A DNA stretch of 64,000 nucleotides from Rathayibacter sp. SW19 (GCF_030866825.1 NZ_CP133020.1:1240001-1304000), one strand, 5' to 3'. Numbered from the stretch's first letter, positions 1 through 9,862 are shown. Notes: a model not told the origin generated them from the letters alone. Program-made: numbers and translations.

Positions 1-2025
1 TTCACTCCGGAATCCACTTCACAGTCCACGAACCTGCGCAGCCCTGTCGCCGGCCGCGCCGGTGCAAACGCCGCCCCTGCGAACGACGTCGCTGCGAGCG
101 ACGCCGCTGCGAACAACGCCCCTGCGGACCGCGCCGCGTCGACACGGCGAGCGGATGCGGCGGTGCCGGCACGCGCATCCGCTTACCTTCGCGCGGACGG
201 AATTTCGCACTCCTACGGTGATCGGCGCGTGCTCACCGACGTGTCGTTCACTGTAGCGCCGGGCCGGCGCCTCGGCCTGATCGGTGAGAATGGCGCAGGC
301 AAGTCGACTCTGCTGCGCATTCTCGCCGGTGTTGAGCGCGCTGATCGCGGCGCGATCACGCGCCCTGCCCGAACGGGAATGCTCTGGCAGGAGGTGCAGT
401 TCGCCCCGACCGATACGCTCGACGACCTGATCGAGCACGCCCTCGCCGACGTGCGCGCCATGGAGACCGAGCTTGCGGATGCCGCCACCGCCCTCGCAGC
501 AGATGCATCCGTTCCGGTGTCGGTTCCGCATCAAAACGACGGTGATTTTGCGGATGCGTCGCGCGGCGACCGCACGGACCCGGCGTGTCGCGAAGAATCT
601 CCGTCGTTTTCAACGACCGCCGACCGGTATGACGCAGCGCTCGCGGCGGCCGAACACGCCGAGATCTGGTCGGTCGATGCGCGTCGTGACGAGTTGCTCG
701 ACGGGCTGGGTGTCGGCGATGTGTCGTTGAGCCGGCGGCTCGATGAGGTTTCCGGCGGACAGCGCAGCCGCTTCGCGTTGGCGGCATTGCTGCTGCGCAG
801 ACCGGAGTGCCTTCTGCTCGACGAACCCACCAACCACCTGGACGATGCGGCCGCCGCCTTCCTCGAGCGACAGCTGAACGGATGGCGCGGCCCGGTTCTC
901 TTCGCCAGCCACGACCGCGCGTTCCTCGACTCGGTCGCCACGAACCTGCTGGACCTCGATCCGACGAGTGCAAGTGGTGCGGGTGTACGAGGCGCGAGCG
1001 CAGGTGGCGCGAGTGCGAGTGCGGGCCCCGCAGCATCCGGACCAGCAGCATCCGCAACCGCAGCCGCAGGCTCCGCCTCCGCATCCGCCGCCTCCGGAAC
1101 CGCAACGACCACGTCGTTCGGTGGCAACTACAGCGACTACCTGGTGGCGAAGGCCGAAGAGCGCGCCCGCTGGGAGCGCCGTTTCGCAGACGAGCACGAT
1201 CAGCTGAAGCGGCTGAAACTCTCGGTGGACGTGACCTCCCGCAACATCAACCACAATCGTGCGGCGACGGACAAGAACAAGATGTCCTACGGCACGCACC
1301 GCAACCGGGTCGAGCAGCAGGTCAGCCGTCGCGTGACGAACGCGCGGGGCAGGCTTGATCAGTTGACCGAGAATCAGGTGCGCAAACCCCCGGCGCTGCT
1401 GCGGTTCGCGGGTATTCCGAGCGGTTCGCACGCGGTGGATGATGCATCCGGACTGCTGCTTCAAATGACGGATGCTCGCATCCCCGGCCGCCTGGACGTC
1501 GCGACGTTCCGCGTCGAGCCGAGCTCGCGCATCCTGATCACAGGGCCGATTGGAGCGGGCAAGTCGACACTGCTGGCGGCGCTCGCCGGCACCCTGGCGT
1601 TGGGAGCCGGATCCGTGCACCGGCGCCGCGGGCTGCGGATCGCCCTGCTTGAGCAGGACGTGCAGTTCGCCGACCCGTCGCGCAGTCCGCGCGCGATCTA
1701 CGCGTCGGTGCTGGCGGAGAAGCGGGCGGATGCGACACCGCTCACCAGTCTGGGACTGATCGCTCCTCGTGACCTGGATCGTCCGGTTGGGGTGCTGTCG
1801 ATCGGCCAGCAGAGGCGGCTCGCGTTGGCGCTGATTGTTGCGCGGCCGCCGCACGTGTTCTTGCTGGATGAGCCGACGAACCATTTGTCGTTGGCGCTTG
1901 CCACTGAACTCGAGGATGCGCTCGGCAGCTATCCGGGCGCCGTCGTTGTGGCCAGTCACGACCGGTGGTTGCCTGCGGGCTGGGCCGGTGAGCGGGCGAT
2001 GATGGCGGAGGGCCGGATCGTGTAG
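1..2025 (+). CDS. ABC-F family ATPase (5' end may lie outside window)
   Basis: Cytosolic ABC-F protein with two ATPase domains and no membrane segments; family members act on the ribosome in translation rescue or antibiotic resistance. From a GTG at 163 it has 620 residues: Walker A GENGAGKST near residue 45, signature VSGGQRSR, Walker B LLLDEPTNHLD, then a linker with the basic helical stretch typical of the family, and a second Walker A (GPIGAGKST) and LLDEPTNHLS. The second signature is LSIGQQRR rather than LSGGQ. About 45 residues rich in Ala, Ser and Gly (nucleotides 964-1110) precede the interdomain linker. The frame is open back to position 1 and encodes an Ala/Asn/Asp-rich stretch with a 15-bp repeat (78-125), so the true start may be upstream. 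It is convergent with amt. Confidence 0.9.
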   Translation, partial: FTPESTSQSTNLRSPVAGRAGANAAPANDVAASDAAANNAPADRAASTRRADAAVPARASAYLRADGISHSYGDRRVLTDVSFTVAPGRRLGLIGENGAGKSTLLRILAGVERADRGAITRPARTGMLWQEVQFAPTDTLDDLIEHALADVRAMETELADAATALAADASVPVSVPHQNDGDFADASRGDRTDPACREESPSFSTTADRYDAALAAAEHAEIWSVDARRDELLDGLGVGDVSLSRRLDEVSGGQRSRFALAALLLRRPECLLLDEPTNHLDDAAAAFLERQLNGWRGPVLFASHDRAFLDSVATNLLDLDPTSASGAGVRGASAGGASASAGPAASGPAASATAAAGSASASAASGTATTTSFGGNYSDYLVAKAEERARWERRFADEHDQLKRLKLSVDVTSRNINHNRAATDKNKMSYGTHRNRVEQQVSRRVTNARGRLDQLTENQVRKPPALLRFAGIPSGSHAVDDASGLLLQMTDARIPGRLDVATFRVEPSSRILITGPIGAGKSTLLAALAGTLALGAGSVHRRRGLRIALLEQDVQFADPSRSPRAIYASVLAEKRADATPLTSLGLIAPRDLDRPVGVLSIGQQRRLALALIVARPPHVFLLDEPTNHLSLALATELEDALGSYPGAVVVASHDRWLPAGWAGERAMMAEGRIV

Positions 2026-2058
2026 TGGGTGGTCGGCCGTGGGTGGCAGGCCGTGCGC

Positions 2059-2122
2059 CGAGAGTGCTCGTTTCGGACGAGCGTGCCCGAAGGTGCGGGC
2101 GCGTCCGAAACGGACACTCTCG
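2059..2122. terminator. Large imperfect inverted repeat between convergent genes
   Basis: Arms at 2059-2078 and 2103-2122 pair over 20 bases with two mismatches, around a GC-rich 24-base centre. It lies 34 bp after the ABC-F stop and about 80 bp beyond the amt stop, where a bidirectional terminator or a REP-like element would be expected. There is no clear T tract, so the terminator role is inferred from position and symmetry only. Confidence 0.5.
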
Positions 2123-2142
2123 CGAGCTGCATCCGGCCGCAC

Positions 2143-2196
2143 CGCACCGACCGTCGCGACCGCACCGACCGTCGCGACCGCACCGACCGTCGCAAC
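2143..2196. repeat. 18-bp tandem repeat, 3 copies
   Basis: The unit cgcaccgaccgtcgcgac occurs three times head to tail, the last copy with one change, just beyond the amt stop codon. It does not code for anything recognisable. Confidence 0.85.
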
Positions 2197-2203
2197 CGTC
2201 GCC

Positions 2204-3448
2204 TCATGCACCGATCGCGTAGCCCTGTTCTCCGTGGGCGACGGCGTCGAGGCCGACGCGTTCCTCATGGGTGGCGACGCGGAAGCCCATCACCCGCTGA
2301 ATCGCCGTGCCGATCGTCCAGGTCACGCCGAACGAGTACACCATCACGATCAGTGAGACCCCGGCCTGCACGCCCAGCTGCCTCCATGAGCCGGTCTCGA
2401 GCACGCCGATCCGGCTGCCGGCGATGCCGACGAACAGTGTGCCGATCAGCCCGCCGACCAGGTGAATGCCAACGACGTTCAGCGAATCGTCGAAGCCGAG
2501 CACGAACCGCAGGTCGACGATGAGCGCGCACACCGCGCCGGCGAGCCCGCCCAGCACCAGGGTCCACCCGGGCGTGAGCACGTTGCAGGACGCCGCCGAG
2601 GCTACCAATCCCACGACCAATCCGGATGCCGCCCCCACCGACGTCGACTTTCCCTCACGGAATTTCTCCACCGCTAGCCACCCGAGGATCGCTGCAGCGG
2701 GCGCGACCAGCGTGTTCACGCAGGCGAGCACGGTCACCCCGTCAACGGCTGCCTCCGAGCCCGCGTTGAAGCCGAACCACCCGATCCAGAGCAGCGCGGC
2801 GCCGAGCATCGTCAGCGGAACATTGTGCGGAGTATCGATCCCCTTCTTGAAGCCGTGACGCTTGCCAAGCACGAGCGTCAAGGCCAGGGCGGCGGCACCA
2901 GCGTTGATGTGGATGGCTGTTCCGCCGGCGAAATCGCTGAGCCCCGCGTTTGCAGCCCAGCCGTCGGTGCTGTTGAAGACCCAACGGGCGATCGGAAAAT
3001 AGACGAACGTCACCCACAGCCCGGCAAAGACCAGCCAGGCACCGAACCGTGCCCGGTCGGCGATGGCACCGGAGATCAGTGCGACTACGTCGATCGCGAA
3101 CGTCGCGTAGAACCCGGCGAGAGCGAGAACATGCATGTCGATGCCGCCGGATGCGGTGACGATTCCGTTCAGCCCGAACTCGGAAAGCGGGTCGCCCAGC
3201 CAGTGCGGAATCCAGTCCGGGCCGAACACCATCCCATAGCCGTAGATCACCCAGAGTACCCCGACGACCGCCATCGCACCGAAGCTCATCATCATCATGT
3301 TGATGACGCCGGCTGCGCGCACGAGTCCGCCGTAGAAGAACGCGACGCCCGGTGCCATGAGAAGCGCGAGCACCGTTGCGACGATCAGCCACAGGGTGTC
3401 TGCCTGGCTGGTAGCGCCGGCGCTCGCCGCAGCGCCGGCGAAGCGCAC
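2204..3448 (-). CDS. amt: Ammonium transporter (Amt/Rh family)
   Basis: Integral membrane ammonium channel of 414 residues, the usual family length, with about eleven hydrophobic segments. The two pore histidines are in the contexts AIHINAG and GIHLVGG, and FAIDVVALISGAIADR matches the conserved Amt block. The N-terminal periplasmic part is short. The GTG start abuts the TAA stop of gdhA with no intervening base, so the two are surely co-transcribed and probably translationally coupled: uptake of ammonium and its fixation into glutamate. No PII (glnB) gene follows, unlike many amt operons. An alternative start further in is possible but would remove part of the first helix. Confidence 0.95.
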   Translation of the reverse strand: MRFAGAAASAGATSQADTLWLIVATVLALLMAPGVAFFYGGLVRAAGVINMMMMSFGAMAVVGVLWVIYGYGMVFGPDWIPHWLGDPLSEFGLNGIVTASGGIDMHVLALAGFYATFAIDVVALISGAIADRARFGAWLVFAGLWVTFVYFPIARWVFNSTDGWAANAGLSDFAGGTAIHINAGAAALALTLVLGKRHGFKKGIDTPHNVPLTMLGAALLWIGWFGFNAGSEAAVDGVTVLACVNTLVAPAAAILGWLAVEKFREGKSTSVGAASGLVVGLVASAASCNVLTPGWTLVLGGLAGAVCALIVDLRFVLGFDDSLNVVGIHLVGGLIGTLFVGIAGSRIGVLETGSWRQLGVQAGVSLIVMVYSFGVTWTIGTAIQRVMGFRVATHEERVGLDAVAHGEQGYAIGA

Positions 3449-4810
3449 TTAGATCACGCCCATCGCCAGCATCGCGTCTGCGACCTGTGTGAACCCGGAG
3501 ATGTTCGCGCCGAGCACGTAGTTGCCGGGCTCACCGTATTCGTCGGCCGTCTCGGCGCAGCGCACGTGGATGCCGCGCATGATGTCCGCGAGGCGATCCT
3601 CCGTGTAATCGAAACTCCACGAATCACGTGATGCATTCTGTTGCATCTCGAGAGCTGAGGTCGCAACACCTCCTGCGTTCGCTGCCTTGCCCGGCCCGAA
3701 CAGAACGCCGGCGTCGCCGAACAGGTGTACGGCATCCGGAGTCGACGGCATGTTCGCGCCCTCTGCCACCGCGAGGATTCCGCCCGCGATCAGCAGTTTC
3801 GCGTCGTCGCCGTTCAGCTCGTTCTGCGTTGCGCAGGGCAGCGCGACGTCGATGTGCGTTTCGGCCGCGATGCTCCAGATGTTGCCCCCGGCACGATATT
3901 CGGATGCGCTTCCCCGCTCGTTTGCATACCCACTGAGGCGACCGCGGTCGTCCTCCTTGACGTGCCGCAGCAGCTCGAAATCGAGGCCGTCCGCGTCATA
4001 GACGACGCCCGACGAATCGGAGCAGGCGACGACATCCGCACCGAGGTCTTGGGCCTTCTTGATGGCGTAGAGCGCGACATTGCCGGAGCCGGAGACCAGC
4101 ACCTTCTTGCCCTCGAAGCCTTCGCCGCGGCTGGCCAGCATCTCTTGGGTGAAGTAGACGGCGCCGTAGCCGGTGGCCTCGGTGCGCACAAGCGAGCCGC
4201 CCCAGCCGATGCCCTTGCCGGTGAGCACGCCGGATTCGTACTGGCCGGTGATGCGCTTGTATTGGCCGAACAGGTAGCCGATCTCGCGGCCGCCGACACC
4301 GATGTCGCCGGCGGGAACATCGCGATACTCGCCGATGTGCCGGTAGAGCTCGGTCATAAACGACTGGCAGAAGCGCATGACTTCGGTGTCGGACTTGCCC
4401 TTCGGGTCGAAGTCGCTGCCGCCCTTGCCGCCGCCGATCGGCAGGCCGGTGAGCGCGTTCTTGAAGATCTGCTCGAAGCCGAGGAACTTGACGGTGCCGA
4501 GCGTCACGGATGGGTGGAAGCGCAGGCCGCCTTTGTACGGGCCGAGTGCAGAACTGAACTGAACGCGGAAACCGCGATTGATGTGCAGGCGACCTTCGTC
4601 ATCCTCCCACGGAACGCGAAAGATGATCTGCCGTTCTGGTTCACACAGGCGCTCCAGAATGGATGCCTCCGCGTACTGCGGGCGCTTCGACTCGACTCGT
4701 CCGAGCGATTCGAAGACCTCGCGGGCGGCCTGGTGAAACTCGACCTCTCCTGCGTTGCGACGCAGAACGCTGTCGAAGATGCTCTGGATGCGTGGCTCAA
4801 GTTCTGTCAT
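3449..4810 (-). CDS. gdhA: NADP-type glutamate dehydrogenase
   Basis: Catalyses reductive amination of 2-oxoglutarate to glutamate in the cytosol. The 453-residue length and the blocks GPYKGGLRFHPSV, PIGGGKGGSDFDPKGK (catalytic lysine region) and PAGDIGVGGREIGYLFG are those of the hexameric biosynthetic enzymes (GDH50s), and a Rossmann motif VSGSGNVA follows near residue 230. The ATG at 4810 is preceded by a strong gaggaagg ribosome site. It is first in a two-gene unit with amt. The leader between 4811 and 4969 is shared with the divergent repair gene and should hold both promoters, but no nitrogen-regulator box could be identified with confidence. Confidence 0.96.
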   Translation of the reverse strand: MTELEPRIQSIFDSVLRRNAGEVEFHQAAREVFESLGRVESKRPQYAEASILERLCEPERQIIFRVPWEDDEGRLHINRGFRVQFSSALGPYKGGLRFHPSVTLGTVKFLGFEQIFKNALTGLPIGGGKGGSDFDPKGKSDTEVMRFCQSFMTELYRHIGEYRDVPAGDIGVGGREIGYLFGQYKRITGQYESGVLTGKGIGWGGSLVRTEATGYGAVYFTQEMLASRGEGFEGKKVLVSGSGNVALYAIKKAQDLGADVVACSDSSGVVYDADGLDFELLRHVKEDDRGRLSGYANERGSASEYRAGGNIWSIAAETHIDVALPCATQNELNGDDAKLLIAGGILAVAEGANMPSTPDAVHLFGDAGVLFGPGKAANAGGVATSALEMQQNASRDSWSFDYTEDRLADIMRGIHVRCAETADEYGEPGNYVLGANISGFTQVADAMLAMGVI

Positions 4811-4969
4811 AAGGAACCTTCCTCGGGTGGCTGATGTTGCTCACGGTACCGAATGAACGGGCGATTGGAACGGGATGAATGTCTGAAAACCGCTAGTTAG
4901 TGTTGATGGAGTTGCCTCGCGTGCCATTCTCGAAGGGTGCGAGCGTTTACCCATTTGGATTGGGTTGCC

Positions 4970-6694
<1,725 letters not shown>

Positions 6695-6769
6695 CGCACT
6701 CGCGGAACGCCGCAAAACTCGGTAAACCCCGCCGGGCTAGGCGAGCCCGCCGAGTCCGGCGAGTCCATC

Positions 6770-6859
6770 GAGTCTGGCAAGTCCGATGATCGTGCCGAGT
6801 CTGGCAAGCCCCTCGAGTCCGGCAAGTCCGATGATCGTGCCGAGTCTGGCAAACTCCAC
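6770..6859. repeat. 45-bp tandem repeat, 2 copies
   Basis: Two 45-bp units beginning gagtctggcaagtccgatg, the second differing at a few positions, with degenerate half-units on both sides. Confidence 0.75.
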
Positions 6860-6997
6860 CGGGTCATCAAGCCCGATTATCGCGCAGTGTCCGGCAAGCC
6901 TCGCCGAACCAGTCAAGCGCGATGGTCGCGCCAAGCTCGACAATCCCACCGAGGTTTGATCCTGTCCGGCACGGCTCGCCGCGGAAAGTATGTTTCG

Positions 6998-7051
6998 GTT
7001 TTCCTTGTTTCAAATCCGCCTTATGTAAGGCGGATTTGAAACAAGGAAAAC
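6998..7051. repeat. Perfect palindromic element, copy 1 of a dispersed family
   Basis: Arms of 26 bases (6998-7023 and 7026-7051) are exact inverse complements around a 2-base centre. A diverged copy lies at 29742-29795 with the same central cgccttatgtaaggcg. The element could form a very stable hairpin from either strand. It is outside genes in both cases and is better explained as a dispersed REP-like or miniature element than as a terminator of a single gene. Confidence 0.85.
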
Positions 7052-7088
7052 GAGCACGCTTCATGCCATCCGTTTGCCTTTTGCGAAG

Positions 7089-7305
7089 CGGTTGCACCCC
7101 GCCGTGCGGTTGCACCCCGCCGTGCGGTTGCACCCCGCCGTGCGGTTGCACCCCGCCGTGCGGTTGCACCCCGCCGTGCGGTTGCACCCCGCCGTGCGGT
7201 TGCACCCCGCCGTGCGGTTGCACCCCGCCGTGCGGTTGCACCCCGCCGTGCGGTTGCACCCCGCCATGCGGTTGCACCCCGCCATGCGGTTGCACCCCGC
7301 CATGC
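7089..7305. repeat. 18-bp tandem array, 12 copies
   Basis: Twelve units of ggttgcaccccgccgtgc stand head to tail without spacers; the last three share a ccatg variant instead of ccgtg, so the array has directional variant structure. It is noncoding as far as can be judged. Confidence 0.95.
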
Positions 7306-7429
7306 GGTTGGATGTCACGCGGTTGCGTGCTGCCACGCCGGTGCGCGTTGCCGAGTTGGCAGCCGCGCGCGAGGACCGCCGGCGGGTTCGAGCGGCGACA
7401 CGGGAGCTGCGCGCGGCGACCCTGGCAGG

Positions 7430-7510
7430 TTCACCCTTGCGGTTCACCCTGCTGCGTTCACCCTTGCGGTTCACCCTGCTGCGTTCACCCTTGCGGTTCA
7501 CCCTGCTGCA
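7430..7510. repeat. 27-bp tandem repeat, 3 copies
   Basis: Three copies of a 27-bp unit starting ttcacccttgcggttcaccc, followed by a partial fourth, 150 bp before the radical SAM gene. Confidence 0.9.
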
Positions 7511-7621
7511 TTCGCACTTGCGACACCGGTGGCTTCGTGGGCTGCGCGCGGTGACACCGGCGGTCCCGGCGAGTGTGTGCGGTAGCATTGCACCTCGCGT
7601 TCGATTTACGGTGATCCACCC

Positions 7622-7656
7622 TTGCATCGACATCGTATTTATGTTCGAATAACATC
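7622..7656 (+). promoter_or_regulatory. Candidate promoter for a leaderless radical SAM transcript
   Basis: TTGCAT at 7622-7627 and TCGAAT at 7645-7650 are spaced by 17 bases and resemble -35 and -10 boxes. The GTG start follows 6 bases after the -10, and no ribosome-binding site is visible, as expected for a leaderless mRNA, which is common in actinobacteria. Confidence 0.4.
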
Positions 7657-9498
7657 GTGCGTTGGAATACCCAAGAACTGACCGCCGAGCAGCAGAACAC
7701 GTTGCCTGGCTTGGCGAAGTTGAACAACTTCGTGCGTTCGGTGCGTACACCGGAGTTCGCTGGTATTACCTTCCACGAGGTGCTTGCGAAGTCAGCGCTC
7801 AATAAGGTGCCCGGTGGCGGTGGTGCGTTGCCGTTTGGCTGGACGATCAACCCGTACCGTGGTTGCTCGCATGCGTGTGCCTACTGCCTGCATCCAGAGA
7901 CACTCATCCTGATGGGCGATGGGCGGCAGAAGCCTCTTTGGCAGGTCGAGGTCGGTGATGAGATCTACGGTACAAGAACTGTCGGCCGCTACCGGCGCTA
8001 TACCAAGACGACCGTATTAGCGTCGTGGAATACGCGGAAGCGGGCGTTCCGCATCACGCTCGCCGATGGCACGCAGCTCACGGCAAGTGCTGACCACCGA
8101 TTTCTCACTGAGCACGGGTGGAAGTACGTCACAGGGTCGATGTCGGGGCCGTCACGGCGCCCATATCTGACGACGGATAACAAGCTCATCGGGTTCGGGA
8201 CCGCCAGGGAAGCCGGAGGTCAGTTGGTTGTGGGCGCCAGGTCGATCGAGGGTGCCAGGTCGATCGAGCAAGCCGACCGGATCGAGCAAGCCGACCGGAT
8301 CGAGCAGGCCGACCGGATCGAGCAAGCCGACTTGATCAAGCAGGCCGACCGGATCGAGCAAGCCGACTTGATCAAGCAGGCCGACTTGATCAAGCAAGCC
8401 GACTTGATCAAGCAGGCCGACTCGATCAAGCAAGCCGACTCGATGAAGCAAGCCGACTCGATCGTGGGAGCCCTGTCGTTCGATGGCGTCGCTCTCAAGT
8501 CAGACGCTAACCTGCAGATCGTCGCTATCGACGACCTCGGCGAAACCATCGACATGATCGATATCACCACAGGCACCGGCGACTTCATCGCGAACGGCGT
8601 CGTCAGCCACAATTGCTTCGCCCGGCCGACGCACCGCTACCTCGATCTCAACATGGGCACCGACTTCGACAGCGAGATCATCGTCAAGGTGAACGTTGCC
8701 GAGGTGCTCGCGCGCGAGCTGGCGAAGCCGAGTTGGGGGCGGCATCCGGTTGCGTTGGGAACGAATACCGACCCATATCAGCGCGCGGAGGGGCGGTATG
8801 CGCTCATGCCAGGCATCATCGAGGCGCTCGCCGGGTCGGGAACGCCGTTCAGCATCCTGACGAAAGGAACGCTGCTGCGTCGCGATCTCGACCTGCTGGC
8901 GGATGCGTCGACTCGCGTTCCCGTGGACCTCGCCATGTCGATCGCGATATATGACGATGAACTGCAGCAGTCCGTTGAGCCAGGAACGCCGAGCACTAAG
9001 GCGCGGCTTGCGACTGTGACGGCGGTTCGCGAGCACGGGATGGACTGCTCCGTGTTCATGATGCCGATTCTGCCGTTTCTGACTGACACGCGCGAGCATC
9101 TGGATGAGGCGATGCGCCAGGCGAAGGCGGCCGGGGCGAGTTCGGTGCTGTATACCGCGCTGTACCTGAAGCCCGGTGTCAAGGAATGGTTTATGTTCTG
9201 GCTGGAGCGGGAGCATCCGGAATTGGTGGAGCGCTATACGGCGTTGTATGCGGAGAAGGCGTATGCGCCGGTGGGTTATCGCAAGTGGCTTGCAGCGCGC
9301 GTGAAGCCGTTGATCGCGAAGTATGGGCTGCGACGTGGGCGGGAGGATCCGACGACCGGTGGGGTGTTGTCGTCTGCGCCTGTTTCGATGACACGCCGAA
9401 CGGATGCGCCACCGGTCGCATTTAGAGAGCAGCACGATTCGGCTGGCGAGCGTCCTGGTGCGGACGGGATCGAGGCTTCGGCGCCAACGCTGTTCTGA
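7657..9498 (+). CDS. Rv2578c-family radical SAM protein interrupted by an intein
   Basis: The precursor has 613 residues. The host protein is a radical SAM enzyme whose cluster motif is CSHACAYC; its reaction is unknown in the family. An intein of 243 residues (77-319) splits the motif just before its third cysteine: the intein starts at that Cys (block A CLHPETLIL) and ends VVSHN, after which the extein resumes with CFARPTHRYLDL. Splicing therefore restores CxxxCxxC, with the +1 cysteine supplying the third cluster ligand. The spliced protein would have 370 residues, normal for the family. The GTG start has no ribosome site but a promoter-like pair directly upstream. The C-terminal 50 residues are low complexity. 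Context gives no pathway. Confidence 0.93.
   Translation: MRWNTQELTAEQQNTLPGLAKLNNFVRSVRTPEFAGITFHEVLAKSALNKVPGGGGALPFGWTINPYRGCSHACAYCLHPETLILMGDGRQKPLWQVEVGDEIYGTRTVGRYRRYTKTTVLASWNTRKRAFRITLADGTQLTASADHRFLTEHGWKYVTGSMSGPSRRPYLTTDNKLIGFGTAREAGGQLVVGARSIEGARSIEQADRIEQADRIEQADRIEQADLIKQADRIEQADLIKQADLIKQADLIKQADSIKQADSMKQADSIVGALSFDGVALKSDANLQIVAIDDLGETIDMIDITTGTGDFIANGVVSHNCFARPTHRYLDLNMGTDFDSEIIVKVNVAEVLARELAKPSWGRHPVALGTNTDPYQRAEGRYALMPGIIEALAGSGTPFSILTKGTLLRRDLDLLADASTRVPVDLAMSIAIYDDELQQSVEPGTPSTKARLATVTAVREHGMDCSVFMMPILPFLTDTREHLDEAMRQAKAAGASSVLYTALYLKPGVKEWFMFWLEREHPELVERYTALYAEKAYAPVGYRKWLAARVKPLIAKYGLRRGREDPTTGGVLSSAPVSMTRRTDAPPVAFREQHDSAGERPGADGIEASAPTLF
7885..8613 (+). other. Mini-intein with a hexapeptide-repeat insert (coding segment)
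   Basis: Intein residues: N-terminal Cys, block B TASADH followed by RFLTEHGW, block F GDFIANGVVSHN with the penultimate His and terminal Asn, and Cys at +1. About 165 residues make up the splicing domain, the normal mini-intein size. There is no LAGLIDADG or HNH homing-endonuclease sequence. Where an endonuclease would sit, between blocks B and F, are 13 hexads of the type QADRIE or QADLIK (8233-8466). Splicing competence is inferred from the conserved end residues. Confidence 0.88.
8233..8466 (+). repeat. 18-bp coding repeat in the intein, 13 copies
   Basis: In-frame units of 18 bp encode two GARSIE and eleven QAD-x-I/M-x hexads (precursor residues 193-270). Variants alternate between ccggatcgagca and ttgatcaagca, pointing to amplification and local conversion. 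Confidence 0.95.
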
Positions 9499-9506
9499 TT
9501 GCCGCC

Positions 9507-9545
9507 CTGCTGATTGAGGAGCGAGGAACGAGCGTCTCGAAATCA
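9507..9545. repeat. Microbacteriaceae-type palindromic repeat, copy A
   Basis: The 39-bp block containing gaggagcgaggaacgagcg is repeated almost exactly 62 bp downstream and is related to the large palindrome at 27868-27944. It follows the radical SAM stop codon. Confidence 0.8.
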
Positions 9546-9568
9546 CTCGTGCGATTCCGATTGTCACT

Positions 9569-9607
9569 CTGCTGATTGAGGAGCGAGGAACGAGCGTCTC
9601 GAAATCA
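9569..9607. repeat. Microbacteriaceae-type palindromic repeat, copy B
   Basis: Second copy of the block at 9507-9545, identical over about 38 bases. Both lie in the 364-bp gap before the sensor kinase gene. Confidence 0.8.
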
Positions 9608-9753
9608 ACCCGCATCAGGTGTTTCAAGGCGCTGTGCTCGCTGCATCCGCGGCGCGCCTCGACCAATGCGCTCGGGTGAAACGCCACGTTGGTGGATCAC
9701 ATGGTGGGTGGACCGTAGTGTCTGGGGTACAGTAGACGCACCAAAGGGGTACA

Positions 9754-9848
9754 GCCCGTCACCCACTCCCGCCCACCCACTCCCGCCCATCCACCCGCCA
9801 CCCACTCCCGCCCGCCCACTCCCGCCCACCCACCCCCGCCTGCCCACC
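9754..9848 (+). repeat. Pyrimidine-rich tandem tract before the sensor kinase
   Basis: Degenerate units of cactcccgcccac repeat seven or so times, leaving almost only C and T with A (very few G) on the plus strand. The tract ends just before the ribosome site ggagg of the next gene, so it would be part of its leader RNA if transcription starts upstream. Confidence 0.8.
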
Positions 9849-9862
9849 TCGGAGGAAACGGT

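Larger units (their letters stand above)
6695..7656. other. Repeat-filled intergenic region
   Basis: No gene is supported here. The 962 bp hold a 45-bp repeat in two copies (6770-6859), a long perfect palindrome (6998-7051), an 18-bp array of twelve copies (7089-7305) and a 27-bp repeat of three copies (7430-7510). Open frames across the region exist because the repeat units lack stops in several frames and look nothing like the neighbouring genes. The promoter of the radical SAM gene is at the far end. Confidence 0.8.

Noticed and set aside
7089..7305. CRISPR-like array
   Set aside because: Units are strictly head to tail with no spacers and no cas genes nearby; it is a plain minisatellite.
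6922..7554. 210-codon plus-strand frame with CGCTPPCG repeats
   Set aside because: It is open because the 18-bp unit lacks stops in several frames; it runs through a palindrome and two repeat types and has no conserved part.
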